A stretch of DNA of 21,032 nucleotides from Priapulus caudatus (Eukaryota > Priapulida > Priapulimorpha > Priapulimorphida > Priapulidae): the NCBI RefSeq assembly GCF_000485595.1, contig NW_014577789.1, positions 105,351 through 126,382 of the forward strand, in the 5' to 3' direction. Each line of letters begins with the position of its first letter. Position 1 is the first letter of the stretch. Position numbers and translations under genes: made by a program. This document shows positions 1-8,953 of the stretch, piece by piece. The notes below the pieces were generated by a model, which searched no databases, had not been told where the DNA came from, and saw nothing but the letters and a program-made list of their open reading frames with translations.

Positions 1-34
<34 letters not shown>
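1..34. repeat. (TA)n microsatellite
   Basis: Pure TA dinucleotide from the first base, lying in the MEI1-like intron after exon 18. It probably continues outside the window. Confidence 0.95.
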
Positions 35-36
<2 letters not shown>

Positions 37-150
37 ATTTCAGTTGTCACTAGTGGAGTACGTGCATAGCGAAGTGTCATGTGGCACATAGTTGTTGAGA
101 TACAAACTACTAGCTGTACAGGTGCCCAGTGGAAGTATAGGCATACTCAC

Positions 151-265
151 CGCACACAGGGAGAGCAGTTGCTGCAGTGAGGTAGGCGGGATCCATGACA
201 GGTCGGCATGCAATGATAGGAAGGTGACAAGTACGCGGAACAACGAAGGTGCACACGCAGCCATC
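151..265 (-). CDS. MEI1: MEI1-like exon 18 (last inside window)
   Basis: Residues 781-819: MAACAPSLFRVLVTFLSLHA and TSLQQLLSLCA. Acceptor GTTACAG, consensus donor GTGAGT in phase 0, so coding continues left of the window. Confidence 0.72.
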
Positions 266-2312
266 CTGTAACACAACCACAGCACTGCAACCATCCGACA
301 AACCATGCACCGAGCTGCATGCTTTTCACGCTACCGAACTTCGTGCAAGGACTGCGTGTCACATATATAAATCAAGACATTATTATATAGGCAATGATTA
401 TATCTGTCTACCTGCTGTGATCATGCTCCAAAAAAAGATGGCAGAGGGCTATGCATGCCACTTGTGCAGCCTGTAGTTTTCTGTCCACTGTGCTGCACTG
501 CGTCAGCACCAAAATGAACTTTCCTAGAGGTCCTTCAAATACACACAGTCACACGTAGGTTCAATTTATGAACATAAAATGATGAACATATCCTAGCTAT
601 TAAGAACTGAAATCCCATTAGTAAAGTACATGAGATTAGTACTTTATCACATATAAAGTTCGCAAGTCATGCAAAAGGATATGGTAGTACAAATCAATAC
701 CAAATACTACTGCCAAGCACAAAGAAAAGATAAGCATTGGATGATCTTCTAGGAAGTACCTGATAGTTGTTGCACCCCAAGTTTAAGGTCAGTGAAGTTT
801 ACAGGAGTGGGGCTATTTTGGATCCCATCGTGGTGCGCTGTCATGAGAGTTGAGCAGCACACACTAACCAGTTGGTCCACAGCATCTTGGAGACTGAAAA
901 ACACCAAAGTAAACCATAGTACATTTTCTGTGAAGAAAAGAATTGAGGTACTTTTCTTATTAAATTGGTGTAACATTATGCAGTTACAGTCTTCGACGTG
1001 TATCCACACACAAAACTCAAATGTATGTATATTGACAGCTATGCTGTACAACTAACACACCTTGCATTCTTTGGCCACTGGTCCTTTAGTTCCAGTGCCA
1101 TCCTGTAGAAGCCAACTGAAGCCAATTTCTCTGAGAATAGCTTCATCATTTTTGGCTGGATTCTGAACATTATGTTAAGCGTGTCTAGCAGACTCCTGTA
1201 AATCTCTGAACTAGCTAGATACTGCTTGTTTTGCTGGATGAAAAAATGTACATATAATATTTATTATCACCGGCAAAGAGCAAGGCAAAATTCGCATTCC
1301 GTGCTGTTCAAAAGCATATCACATAGATTTAAACAGTCTGGGAGAGACAACATACATCAGGAAAGGGAATGTATAAATTGATATTTAAAAGGGCAAAGAC
1401 AAACTTAGTCAATATTATATAAGATTTTGGCCACCCATCAGGTGCCCCATGAGACTATATACACCAACTCACAATTACAGCAGGCATGCAGTGCTCGTCA
1501 CACAGTTGCAGGAGGTGTGTGGAGACTGATGCTTGCATCGCGCCAGGTATATTAACATCGAACTGAATGGATGAACTGACAGGCATGTCAGAGACAGATA
1601 CAGATGTAGGTGCAGCAAATGTTTCTGGGTTGGCAGTAGGGTCATCCATGCAGCTTAGCATCAGTCTACATCCCAAAACACAATAATTTTACAATCAACC
1701 CTAGTGTAATTTGATAAAACTTGACTTCATTACAAAACTTATGTGGTTGTCTATCATTGTTATTTATATGATTGTCAATGGGGAAACAGAGGTGGATCGA
1801 GATAAGGGGGTTTAAGGAAGCTCAGCGACCATCTCTTTTGTGATTGCAGGCATATCTTGTTCAGCACATGGCAAAAATGTCATTCACTTCAAATAGAATA
1901 AAGTGCTTCGAAATGAGGAATTTATTCAATCTTATATCCTGATAAAACCTATATGGGATAATCCCCCCAATCATCCTCCTTTCTTTCCGCATTCACTGTA
2001 CCATCCATTTCAGAATTCAAAAAACTGCCCCTGGAAAAGGTATAATCTCATACTATAAATCTTACCTAGCAACAGCTCGTAGACAATTGAGCGTACACTC
2101 TATCATTTGCTGTGTGCTCTGCGCTTGGCGAAATAAACCACTCTGGTTATGCTGTCCTTTCCTGAAGAAACACTGCCACTACATAATTACTCTATATATT
2201 TACGAATCCAATGTTTAACCAATACTGCCCTACTGATCATAGATTAAGTAACGATGCAAGCATATATATATTACAATACATAATATTATATAGATAAATA
2301 GAAATAAATAAA

Positions 2313-2356
<44 letters not shown>

Positions 2357-5300
2357 TGAGCATCACGAGCTTCTTATACAGTATATATTCTACCTGTTAT
2401 CAGATGGTATGCAACGCATGGTGGGTAAAGTGTGAAGCCGCATTACCAGCTGCTCCAATGTATTAAGAAGAGCGTTATACGGAACTGGCGATGGAATATG
2501 CTGCCGCCTAGTAAATTAAAAACAAGCATGCAGAGTCACAAGCTCTATACATCATTTTATAATGAAGTCACGCATGAACTGCGTAATCGAGTGAATGAAT
2601 GCATGCATCCATGTACGTCTTTCTTAATTAGTCTCTTACCTGAGCAGATGACAGTACGCAACACCTGAAGATAGAGCGACCTGGTGGTAACTGTGTGAAA
2701 TGCCAGTGTTTATTATGCGCAGACATTCGGTAAATGTCTTATCAGAGCTTAGCAGGGGCATTCTCTCTGGTTGTCTGAAAGAATTAGATTGAGGCATGTA
2801 GAGACCAAGCATGAATAACATGCGTACGCACACGTGTGCGCACGCACGCTCACGCACGCACGCACGCACGCTCGCGTATGCACGCACGCACGCAAGCACG
2901 CTCACGCATGCACGCTCACGCACGCACGCGCTCACGCAGGCACGCTCACGTATGCACGCACGCACGCGCTGACGCATGCAGGCTCACGTATGCACGCACG
3001 CACGCATGCACGCATGCACGCACGCACGCTGACGCACGCACGCGCTCACGCATACGTATGCACCCACGCACGCTCACGCACGCACGCTCACGCACGCACG
3101 CACGCAGCACGCTCACGCACGCAGCACGCTTATGCGCTCAGCACGCTCACGTACGCAGCACGCTCACCCACGCTCACGCAAGCACGCTCACGTATGCACG
3201 AATGCACGCTCACGCACGCACGCACGCTCACGCACGCAGCACGCTGACACACGCAGCACGCTGACGCACGCAGCACGCTCACGCACGCACGCAGCACGCT
3301 CACGCACGCAGCACGCTCACGCACGCAGCACGCTCACGCACGCAGCACTCTCACGCACTCACGCACGCTCACGTATGCACGAACGCACGCTGACGCACGC
3401 ACGCACGCTGACGCACGCAGCACGCTCACGCACGCAGCACGCTGACGCACGCAGCACGCTGACGCACGCTGACGCACGCTGACGCACGCAGCACGCACAC
3501 GCACGCAGCATGCTCACGCACGCTCACGCACGCTCACGCACGCACGCACGCACGCAGCACGCTGACGCACGCAGCACGCCACGCACGCAGCACGCTCACG
3601 CACGCAGCACGCACACGCACGCAGCATGCTCACGCAGCACGCACGCTCACGCACGCACGCACGCACGCACGCAGCACGCTGACGCACGCAGCACGCACGC
3701 AGCACGCTCACGCACGCAGCACGCACACGCACGCAGCATGCTCACGCAGCACGCAGCACGCACGCTCACGCACGCACGCACGCACGCACGCACGCAGCAC
3801 GCTCACGCACGCAGCACGCACGCTCACGCACACACGCTCACGCACGCACGCTCACGCACGCACGCTCACGCACGCACACATGCACGCATGCACGTACACA
3901 CAAACAAACATGTATGCACACAAGCACGTCACAACACATGTTATTAAGTGACATGCACACACGAATGCACGCATATCGGGAAATAACCACATAATTCTAC
4001 TGGTATTCTTTTCTTTTCTAGCCCGCCCTACAAACTAAACCCCTCGTGTTAATTGTCGTACTTCTGCAGGATCAGGCCTAGTAGATCCATTCCCCTGACG
4101 ATTGTAGAGGGTTTTCTCTGTTGGAAAGAGAGATCGACGGCCCTCAGCACAGACTCTATACCATATATGACATGGCACTTGGTAAAGAAAGTCTGCGTGT
4201 CTGTGAAAACCATCAGGCAGCAGAATATGGACCTAAGAGACGGACAAATACAATTAATCGATCACCTGACAATGTGAGTCTCCATACAACCTTCTGGCAT
4301 ACATGTGCCACAGATTCCATCGTTCCGTCACCTATGTTCCATTGTCTTACAAGGAGAAAACTAATAAAAAGCCCAGTTACTAAGGCCCAATTGTTACAAA
4401 ACGAAGTATAATTGTTATTTTGGTAATAAATTATTGAATTAAATAATCACCTACTCTAAAAGCAGTTCATTGGTGGTGGCTAATGCTTCAAATAGGAATT
4501 CTGCAAAAGACACAGATGAAAGATGATGATTTAGGGCCAGGGCATTATTTAAGAAATATACAATTCAATACAATTCAAAAATGCAATTCTTATTTGACAT
4601 GAAGATACATCAATATATAAGTCTATAAGATGTTGAATAATCTGGAAACTTCACAAAATATTTTGATGATTTTAATGTGAGATTGCATTAGGAATTGTAC
4701 CTGTAATGTCAGCATCAAGAAGCGACTCGGTGTACATTGCAGCGGTCGAGGTTTCATGTTGTGAGGTAATGAGGGACATGAGACACTGCACTGCACTCAC
4801 CTGCACTGTGTCACATCTATTGAGCAATAGAAAGGTTTATTGACGACAACATTGGCAAATCGTTTATTTCATGAAAATACAACTAACCTAATATTTTTGG
4901 TAAAACAATACAAACAACAATGAGCATACTTGGACAATAGGCACTTTTTCACAGCGGTGGGAAAGGTGCTTCCATCAGCAGAGGTTCTCATTAGAACACT
5001 TGTGAGATCCTCATCCATAAACCACCTCTTTACCAAACCTATCGAACACAGCAGACACAGTGTGTCCAGATTTAGCTCCATTGTTATACAAATGCAGTGA
5101 CCAGCTCTAGTAGTCATTGTCACGCAATTTAACTAAAACCATGTAGCAATTCGTATATCAAATATAGTATGAAATCATGAGTGAAGCTGGAGACAGCAAC
5201 AGCAGTAACATGGTGGACAAGCACGGAAGAATATCAATAAATCAAATAATACAACACATAAGAGCTACTAGTTCCCACGTCTATCACCTTCATCATCCTA

Positions 5301-8120
5301 AGTCCACTCTCTGAAATTATATATTGTGGTATGCCCACTTCCAAAGCAAAATGGCATATTCGATTACCAAGGAGATTTAGCTGAAGATCCATATGCTCTG
5401 ATGTTTTCAGTAATTGCAGCAGACACTCTGCGACCTGAACGTTGACATTGCTAGGTATGACAATGCGGTCTGCTACATCATCCTCAGAGGAAGGTGTGCT
5501 GTGCTGCCCTCTACTGGCATACATATGCACGAAGAGATAGATGATAGTGATCCTTACTGAATCATCAGGATAGGTCAGCCCAGAGCAGATGAATTCCAGA
5601 AATGGTTCTAAATCAAGAGAAGACTATGACTCAAAATACTTCAGGAAAATAGTTAGATAGTAAACACAAAATTAGACAATTTTGCACGTACCAATTCACT
5701 AGTTACAGACACGGAATTTAATGTACATATCCCACACATGCTGCTTGATTATCAAAACCTATTTATGTGTTTGGAGGTATTATAATGTAATAATTATAAT
5801 ATTCTCACTAGTAGCAGTAAAAGATGCCTATAATATACTTACTGTGTGCCATTATCAGTGTGTGGGCTAGCGGGGGGATTTCCTGGATTAGGCTACTGAG
5901 AAGAGTAAATGCTGGAACTGACCGCAGATAATTACACTGCTTCTCTACCTAGCAGGTGATAAATTAGGCAAGTCTGCACCACCAAAGTATCACTTTCAAT
6001 CAATTATGACGTAATAAATTAATCTTCTTCTTTTTTTAAACATGCTTTTGTATATACATACATGCAGTGCATGAATGTAAACATGCTTTTTAAACCTCAA
6101 CCAAATCTAACGTACAAAATACTCAGTAAGAAATCCAACTTAATTTGATATGCCAATAAATAGCTAGGGACTTCTAGTTGTAACCTATGATAACTCTGCT
6201 GCAGAAAAGTGTAGTTATACCTTCATAGTGATGGAATTCACTGCCTCAAGCACCAATCTGTCAGACTTCAGCTTGCACAGCAGTTGAATGATAACTAAAA
6301 CATTGTTTGTTTGAGTTATAATAGTTATGGTATTAACAGTAATCTGGATAATCATGATTTGTAAACCTCTATATTCAATTATATATGTGAATTTGTTTAA
6401 TGGATGATCTTATATCATACCTTCCTGGATGATAGTGCCCAATGTCTGATCAACAGTAAAGAGATCATCTGAAACATGAAATCTTCTCCATTTTATATGT
6501 GATTGCATGAATAACACAATCAATATGACAATATTAAAGGAACAGTAGCCTCTAGGTTCTAGGGTTATTTTCAGCTAATTTAGGTTATAATTGCGCTACA
6601 TAAAAAGTTTCATGGTTCAATCACCATTAGAAATATTTTTTTTTAATGTTTTAAAACTAACGACTACAGTTTGATTACAACGACGGTGGCGCCACTCAAA
6701 GCGCACGATCTGAGAAGTTGCGCAAAACCACTTTCCAGCCAAGAGCTACAGACCGAGGGTATTTCTTATTTATTTATTTAAAAGCAAAAGGACTGTAATC
6801 TCTTATAAACGACATATAGTTTCAGTTATATTATGGATAAATTTGCCCTAAAATGAATATCGTTCGGTTAAATAGCATTTAGGTATAAATATAATTGCAC
6901 TTTTGTGATTAGCCCTCGGTCATTTACCTGCAAAATAAAAATGCAAATACGCAACTTTTTCAGGGTGGCAGCACGGTCGCGGGTGTCATGGCACCGTTCA
7001 AATTTCGTAGCGTTGATGTGTAAATAATTAATTAAGTATCTGGTGACAAATACATGTGGGTATAGATGATTTGTTATACAGTAAGTACAGTTGTATGCAG
7101 TAAAATCCTAGAGGCTACTGTCCCTTTAAGCTTAACACATTATATTTTACATATAATTGAACACTACTGTAAACATTCAATGATACTGTTAATTAAAATT
7201 ACCTGCATCTACATATTTATGACATCTAAACACAGACAGCTATAAGTGTGTATAGTCACGTGTACCCAGAAGTAGATTCAACAAGTGTTCAGCGACACGT
7301 ATGTCTTCTGTAAGCAAGGTCATAATTGCATCTGAATGCTGTGTGAGTGCAGATAGTAGTGCAGCAACAACAGCTCGTTTTCTCACTAGAAGTACTTCAC
7401 TGTCCTCTAATAGTTCAGCTGCACATGCAATGCACAGATTTGGTACCTAGTGTAATAACAAGCAAACATATTGAAAGTATTTTGAATTATTTGCATGTAT
7501 CACTCATAATAAAATATGTTGATACCTACACATGTGTATATATTTGGAGTTGGGTTAGCATTTAATTATAGAGAGTCCCAACTGAGACTTCCAACATGGC
7601 AGTCACTGAGCACAACAGTGCATAAACTGCATATCTATACATCATATGCATATATATCAATATCTAAGAATGAAAACCAGAACGAATAATGTAATATTAT
7701 GTATAAAGGCCATCCAGTTCAGTCATAAAATTAAATAAAACCTAAATTGCAATGGGTACATGTAATTTCCATGGACGTCAATATCTATGGAGGTTGCATC
7801 ACACAATTTTACAATGGGGTTGTATTTTGCACAATATGTAAAAAATAAACAAATTTTACTAAATTTGTATTCAATTTAAAAAATAATTTATGAAAAGATA
7901 AAATGCACTTGGGGGGGGGCGTTTTTCACAGTGTAAGGTGGGTAGAACATATATTCTTAAGTGGATCACCTGGAACAAGATCTGCATATAGAAGTTTACT
8001 CTTACAGGTACGTCTGACTAATCTGGTTCTAATATATATTACCTGCCCTCCTGTAGTGACTGACCACTTTTGTGCATGATCCACGTGGGTTAGGGACAAC
8101 AAAGTACGTGTCTCAGCCAT
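151..8120 (-). CDS. MEI1: MEI1-like meiotic recombination-initiation protein, 18 exons, 3' end outside window
   Basis: Eighteen exons join with matching phases into 819 codons without a stop: 8043-8120, 7266-7446, 6421-6468, 6221-6294, 5843-5948, 5288-5607, 4888-5132, 4701-4816, 4455-4500, 4062-4232, 2640-2774, 2394-2507, 2066-2161, 1473-1665, 1061-1233, 760-893, 412-523, 151-265. All introns are GT-AG. The product is leucine-rich and helical, in the style of HEAT/ARM repeats, with no signal peptide or membrane segment seen. Recognisable MEI1-type blocks are VIYGIESVLRAVDLS (residues ~430), LILQKQPERMPLLSS (~460), LCDEHCMPAVI (~631-641) and FSEKLASVGFYRMALELK (~675). The family (MEI1 in vertebrates, PRD1 in plants) is known to be needed for SPO11-dependent meiotic double-strand breaks. 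Vertebrate MEI1 is about 1270 residues, so a C-terminal part should lie left of base 151. Family assignment rests on remembered similarity; the exon structure is read directly. The start at 8120 could be internal, because an acceptor lies just before it. Confidence 0.8.
412..523 (-). CDS. MEI1: MEI1-like exon 17
   Basis: Residues 744-781, with AAQVACIALCHLFLEHDHS. Acceptor CTCTAG before 523, donor GTAGAC. A CTACAG inside the exon would be a tempting acceptor but breaks the phase with exon 16. Confidence 0.72.
760..893 (-). CDS. MEI1: MEI1-like exon 16
   Basis: Residues 699-744, containing DAVDQLVSVCCSTLMTAHHD and FTDLKLGVQQLS. Acceptor TTTCAG, donor GTACTT, one base carried. Confidence 0.75.
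1061..1233 (-). CDS. MEI1: MEI1-like exon 15
   Basis: Residues 642-699, containing SLLDTLNIMFRIQPKMMKLF and SEKLASVGFYRMALELK, the strongest match to the C-terminal part of vertebrate MEI1 that I can recall. Acceptor ATCCAG, donor GTGTGT. Confidence 0.82.
1473..1665 (-). CDS. MEI1: MEI1-like exon 14
   Basis: Residues 577-641, with DDPTANPETFAAPTSVSVSD and the MEI1-like LLQLCDEHCMPAVI at its end. Acceptor ATGTAG, donor GTGAGT. The 594-619 stretch is Ser/Thr/Pro-rich and probably disordered. Confidence 0.8.
2066..2161 (-). CDS. MEI1: MEI1-like exon 13
   Basis: Residues 545-577, containing QQMIECTLNCLRAVAR. Acceptor TCTTCAG, donor GTAAGA, leaving two bases. Confidence 0.75.
2316..2353. repeat. 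(AT)n microsatellite
   Basis: About 19 AT units inside the intron between MEI1-like exons 12 and 13. Confidence 0.95.
2394..2507 (-). CDS. MEI1: MEI1-like exon 12
   Basis: Residues 507-545, containing PSPVPYNALLNTLEQLVMRL. Acceptor TACTAG, donor GTAGAA, leaving two bases. Confidence 0.75.
2640..2774 (-). CDS. MEI1: MEI1-like exon 11
   Basis: Residues 462-507: KQPERMPLLSSDKTFTECLR, then helical IINTGISHSYHQVALSSGVA. Acceptor CTTTCAG, donor GTAAGA. It follows the 1.29 kb intron that holds the CACG repeat tract. Confidence 0.8.
2826..3890. repeat. kilobase CACG/GCAC-type low-complexity tract
   Basis: About 1.06 kb built from GCAC/ACGC units, interrupted by CTCACG, CTGACG and CAGCACG variants that form irregular 8 to 40 base higher-order units. 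Nearly every unit holds a CpG and the tract is almost perfectly alternating purine-pyrimidine. It lies in one MEI1-like intron (2775-4061). Long open frames on both strands here (His-Ala-Arg-rich one way, Cys-Val-Arg-rich the other) are products of the repeat, not genes. Confidence 0.95.
4062..4232 (-). CDS. MEI1: MEI1-like exon 10
   Basis: Residues 405-462: SIFCCLMVFTDTQTFFTKC, then HVIYGIESVLRAVDLS and GMDLLGLILQ. This is one of the most MEI1-like blocks. Donor GTACGA follows 4062. Reading through it would stop after four codons (KYDN), which would give a truncated isoform. Confidence 0.8.
4455..4500 (-). CDS. MEI1: MEI1-like exon 9
   Basis: A 46-base exon giving EFLFEALATTNELLL (residues 390-405). 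Acceptor TTGCAG. Donor GTAGGT after 4455 is chosen because the next possible donor, four bases on, would include a stop. Confidence 0.7.
4701..4816 (-). CDS. MEI1: MEI1-like exon 8
   Basis: Residues 351-390, containing TVQVSAVQCLMSLITSQ and MYTESLLDADIT. Acceptor CAATAG, donor GTACAA, ending with one carried base. Confidence 0.72.
4888..5132 (-). CDS. MEI1: MEI1-like exon 7
   Basis: Residues 270-351, with LNLDTLCLLCSIGLVKRWF and CLLSKYAHCCLYCFTKNI, rich in Leu and Cys. Acceptor TTTTAG before 5132, donor GTTAGT after 4888, leaving two bases. Confidence 0.72.
5288..5607 (-). CDS. MEI1: MEI1-like exon 6
   Basis: The longest exon, residues 163-269. It opens KPFLEFICSGLTYPDDSVRI and ends SESGLRMMK at donor GTGATA. 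A GTAAGG inside it looks like a donor, but the frame stays open through it. Residues around 190-205 (SRGQHSTPSSEDDVADR) are polar and low in hydrophobics, probably a loop between helical repeats. Confidence 0.75.
5843..5948 (-). CDS. MEI1: MEI1-like exon 5
   Basis: Residues 128-163, containing LRSVPAFTLLSSLIQEIPPL. Donor GTAAGT is a consensus site. The acceptor is ambiguous: TGCTAG before 5948 is preferred, but in-frame alternatives at 5939 or 5936 would drop three or four residues. Confidence 0.65.
6221..6294 (-). CDS. MEI1: MEI1-like exon 4
   Basis: Residues 103-127, VIIQLLCKLKSDRLVLEAV then NSITMK. Acceptor TTTTAG, donor GTATAA, ending in phase 0. Confidence 0.7.
6421..6468 (-). CDS. MEI1: MEI1-like exon 3
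   Basis: A 48-base exon too short for ORF finding. The carried G plus AT gives residues 87-103, DDLFTVDQTLGTIIQE. Acceptor TTTCAG, donor GTATGA. The phase fits exactly between its neighbours. Confidence 0.7.
6538..7125. mobile_element. foldback MITE with TTAA duplication
   Basis: The ends are inverted copies: AGGAACAGTAGCCTCTAGG at 6538 and CCTAGAGGCTACTGTCCCT ending at 7125, with one mismatch. Both are flanked by TTAA (6534-6537, 7126-7129). Inner parts also pair (GAAGTTGCGC near 6714 with CGCAACTTTTT near 6951; GACCGAGGG near 6751 with CCCTCGGTC near 6912). It has no transposase frame. A TTAA target is typical of piggyBac-type transposition, but the AGG ends are not the usual piggyBac CCC. 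It lies in the intron between MEI1-like exons 2 and 3. Confidence 0.85.
7266..7446 (-). CDS. MEI1: MEI1-like exon 2
   Basis: Residues 27-87, starting VPNLCIACAAELLEDSE and continuing as amphipathic helices (KRAVVAALLSALTQ). Acceptor CTAG before 7446, donor GTACAC after 7266; one base is carried to the next exon. The LCIACAAELLE block resembles the N-terminal helical region of MEI1. Confidence 0.75.
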
Positions 8121-8127
8121 CAGTTTT
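8043..8127 (-). CDS. MEI1: MEI1-like exon 1 (first exon found)
   Basis: Acceptor TTGCAG precedes 8127 and donor GTAATA follows 8043. The ATG is at 8118-8120 and reads MAETRTLLSLTHVDHAQKW. Seven bases of 5' UTR, or of in-frame coding sequence, precede the ATG, so an upstream exon exists and it is not certain that this is the first codon. Residues 1-26; ends in phase 0. Confidence 0.6.
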
Positions 8128-8242
8128 CTGCAACATAATATTAATAATACAGGGGCTTACCAGAAAATAATCTATTCAAACTAAACTAACCCGCAAATAG
8201 AGTTTTTCTGACAGTGTTAATAGTGCCATAGTGGTGCTGAAA

Positions 8243-8424
8243 GGGTCTATGTCCCCATACCGGAACGTACCCTGGTACTATATATTACCCTAACACTTTG
8301 CCCTAACCCTAACCCTAACCATATGATCAAATAGTTACCAGGGTACGTTCCGGTATACCGGACCGTACCCAGGGTACGTTCTGGCAGTACCATGGGCATG
8401 GGGGACATAGACGGTATTAGACCC
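8243..8424. mobile_element. foldback element A with telomere-like core
   Basis: The outer ends GGGTCTATGTCCCC (8243) and an inverted GGGGACATAGAC...GACCC copy (8401-8424) enclose perfect 16-base arms, GGAACGTACCCTGGTA (8262-8277) and its complement (8336-8351). The loop holds CCCTAA repeats (8288-8320). Non-coding. Confidence 0.75.
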
Positions 8425-8441
8425 CTATGAGCCCTAGTATT

Positions 8442-8735
8442 GCTCAAGGGGTCGTTGTCGTAACAGGTACTGCAGATATGTACCCGAGGTACATATATGT
8501 ATACACAAAGTGTACCAGACTTGTACTAAAGTAAAGAAGTGTACCCTAACCCTATTCACTAACCCTAACCCTAACTCTAACCTTAACCCTAACTCTAACC
8601 TTAACCCTAACTCTAATCCTAACCCTAACCCTAAACATACCTCATATAAAAATATAAACATAATACTAAACAACCTAAAACTACCTCCGGTACATATCTG
8701 TAGTAACTGTTAGTGTTACGACAACGACCCTTCGT
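8442..8735. mobile_element. foldback element B with telomere-like core and 11 bp duplication
   Basis: The ends pair as GGGTCGTTGTCGTAACA near 8449 and its complement near 8714-8730, with an inner pair around CAGATATGTACC. The element is flanked by identical GCCCTAGTATT (8431-8441, 8736-8746), a likely 11 bp target duplication. The core (about 8543-8634) is CCCTAACC/CTCTAACCTTAA repeat. It starts immediately right of element A. Confidence 0.8.
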
Positions 8736-8756
8736 GCCCTAGTATTAGTAACAGAG

Positions 8757-8788
8757 CAAAGATCATATACAATATTATATGATCTTTG
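8757..8788. repeat. perfect 13 bp hairpin
   Basis: CAAAGATCATATA (8757-8769) pairs with TATATGATCTTTG (8776-8788) around a 6-base loop, 11 bases after the element B duplication. Function unknown. Confidence 0.8.
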
Positions 8789-8891
8789 GTAAGAGCATAA
8801 ACCGACCAGGCTCTCCGACTAGTTACACGGCGGAGGACACTCCTCTCGCCACGTAGTGTTAAGCGAGATGGGAACTTGTGGCTAGTAAGAG

Positions 8892-8931
8892 CATAGATAT
8901 ATACAACACGTATGTGTTGTATATATCTATG
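8892..8931. repeat. 40 bp palindrome, copy 1
   Basis: CATAGATATATACAACAC and its exact complement flank a GTAT centre. A second copy at 8955 is split by a hAT-type insertion. Confidence 0.9.
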
Positions 8932-8953
8932 GTAATTAAGAGTGAGAGTGAGA

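Noticed and set aside
2826-3890. CRISPR array
   Set aside because: There are no unique spacers between constant repeats; the unit is a low-complexity tetranucleotide in a eukaryotic intron.
2834-3947. Several open frames of 64 to 145 codons on both strands
   Set aside because: They are translations of the CACG-type repeat in different frames; composition is limited to His, Ala, Arg, Thr or Cys, Val, Arg.
4053-4411. Plus-strand open frames of 74 and 96 codons
   Set aside because: They are antisense shadows of MEI1-like exon 10 and its flanks.
8288-8634. Chromosome end
   Set aside because: CCCTAA tracts are short, enclosed by inverted repeats and flanked on both sides by unique sequence and genes, so they are internal.
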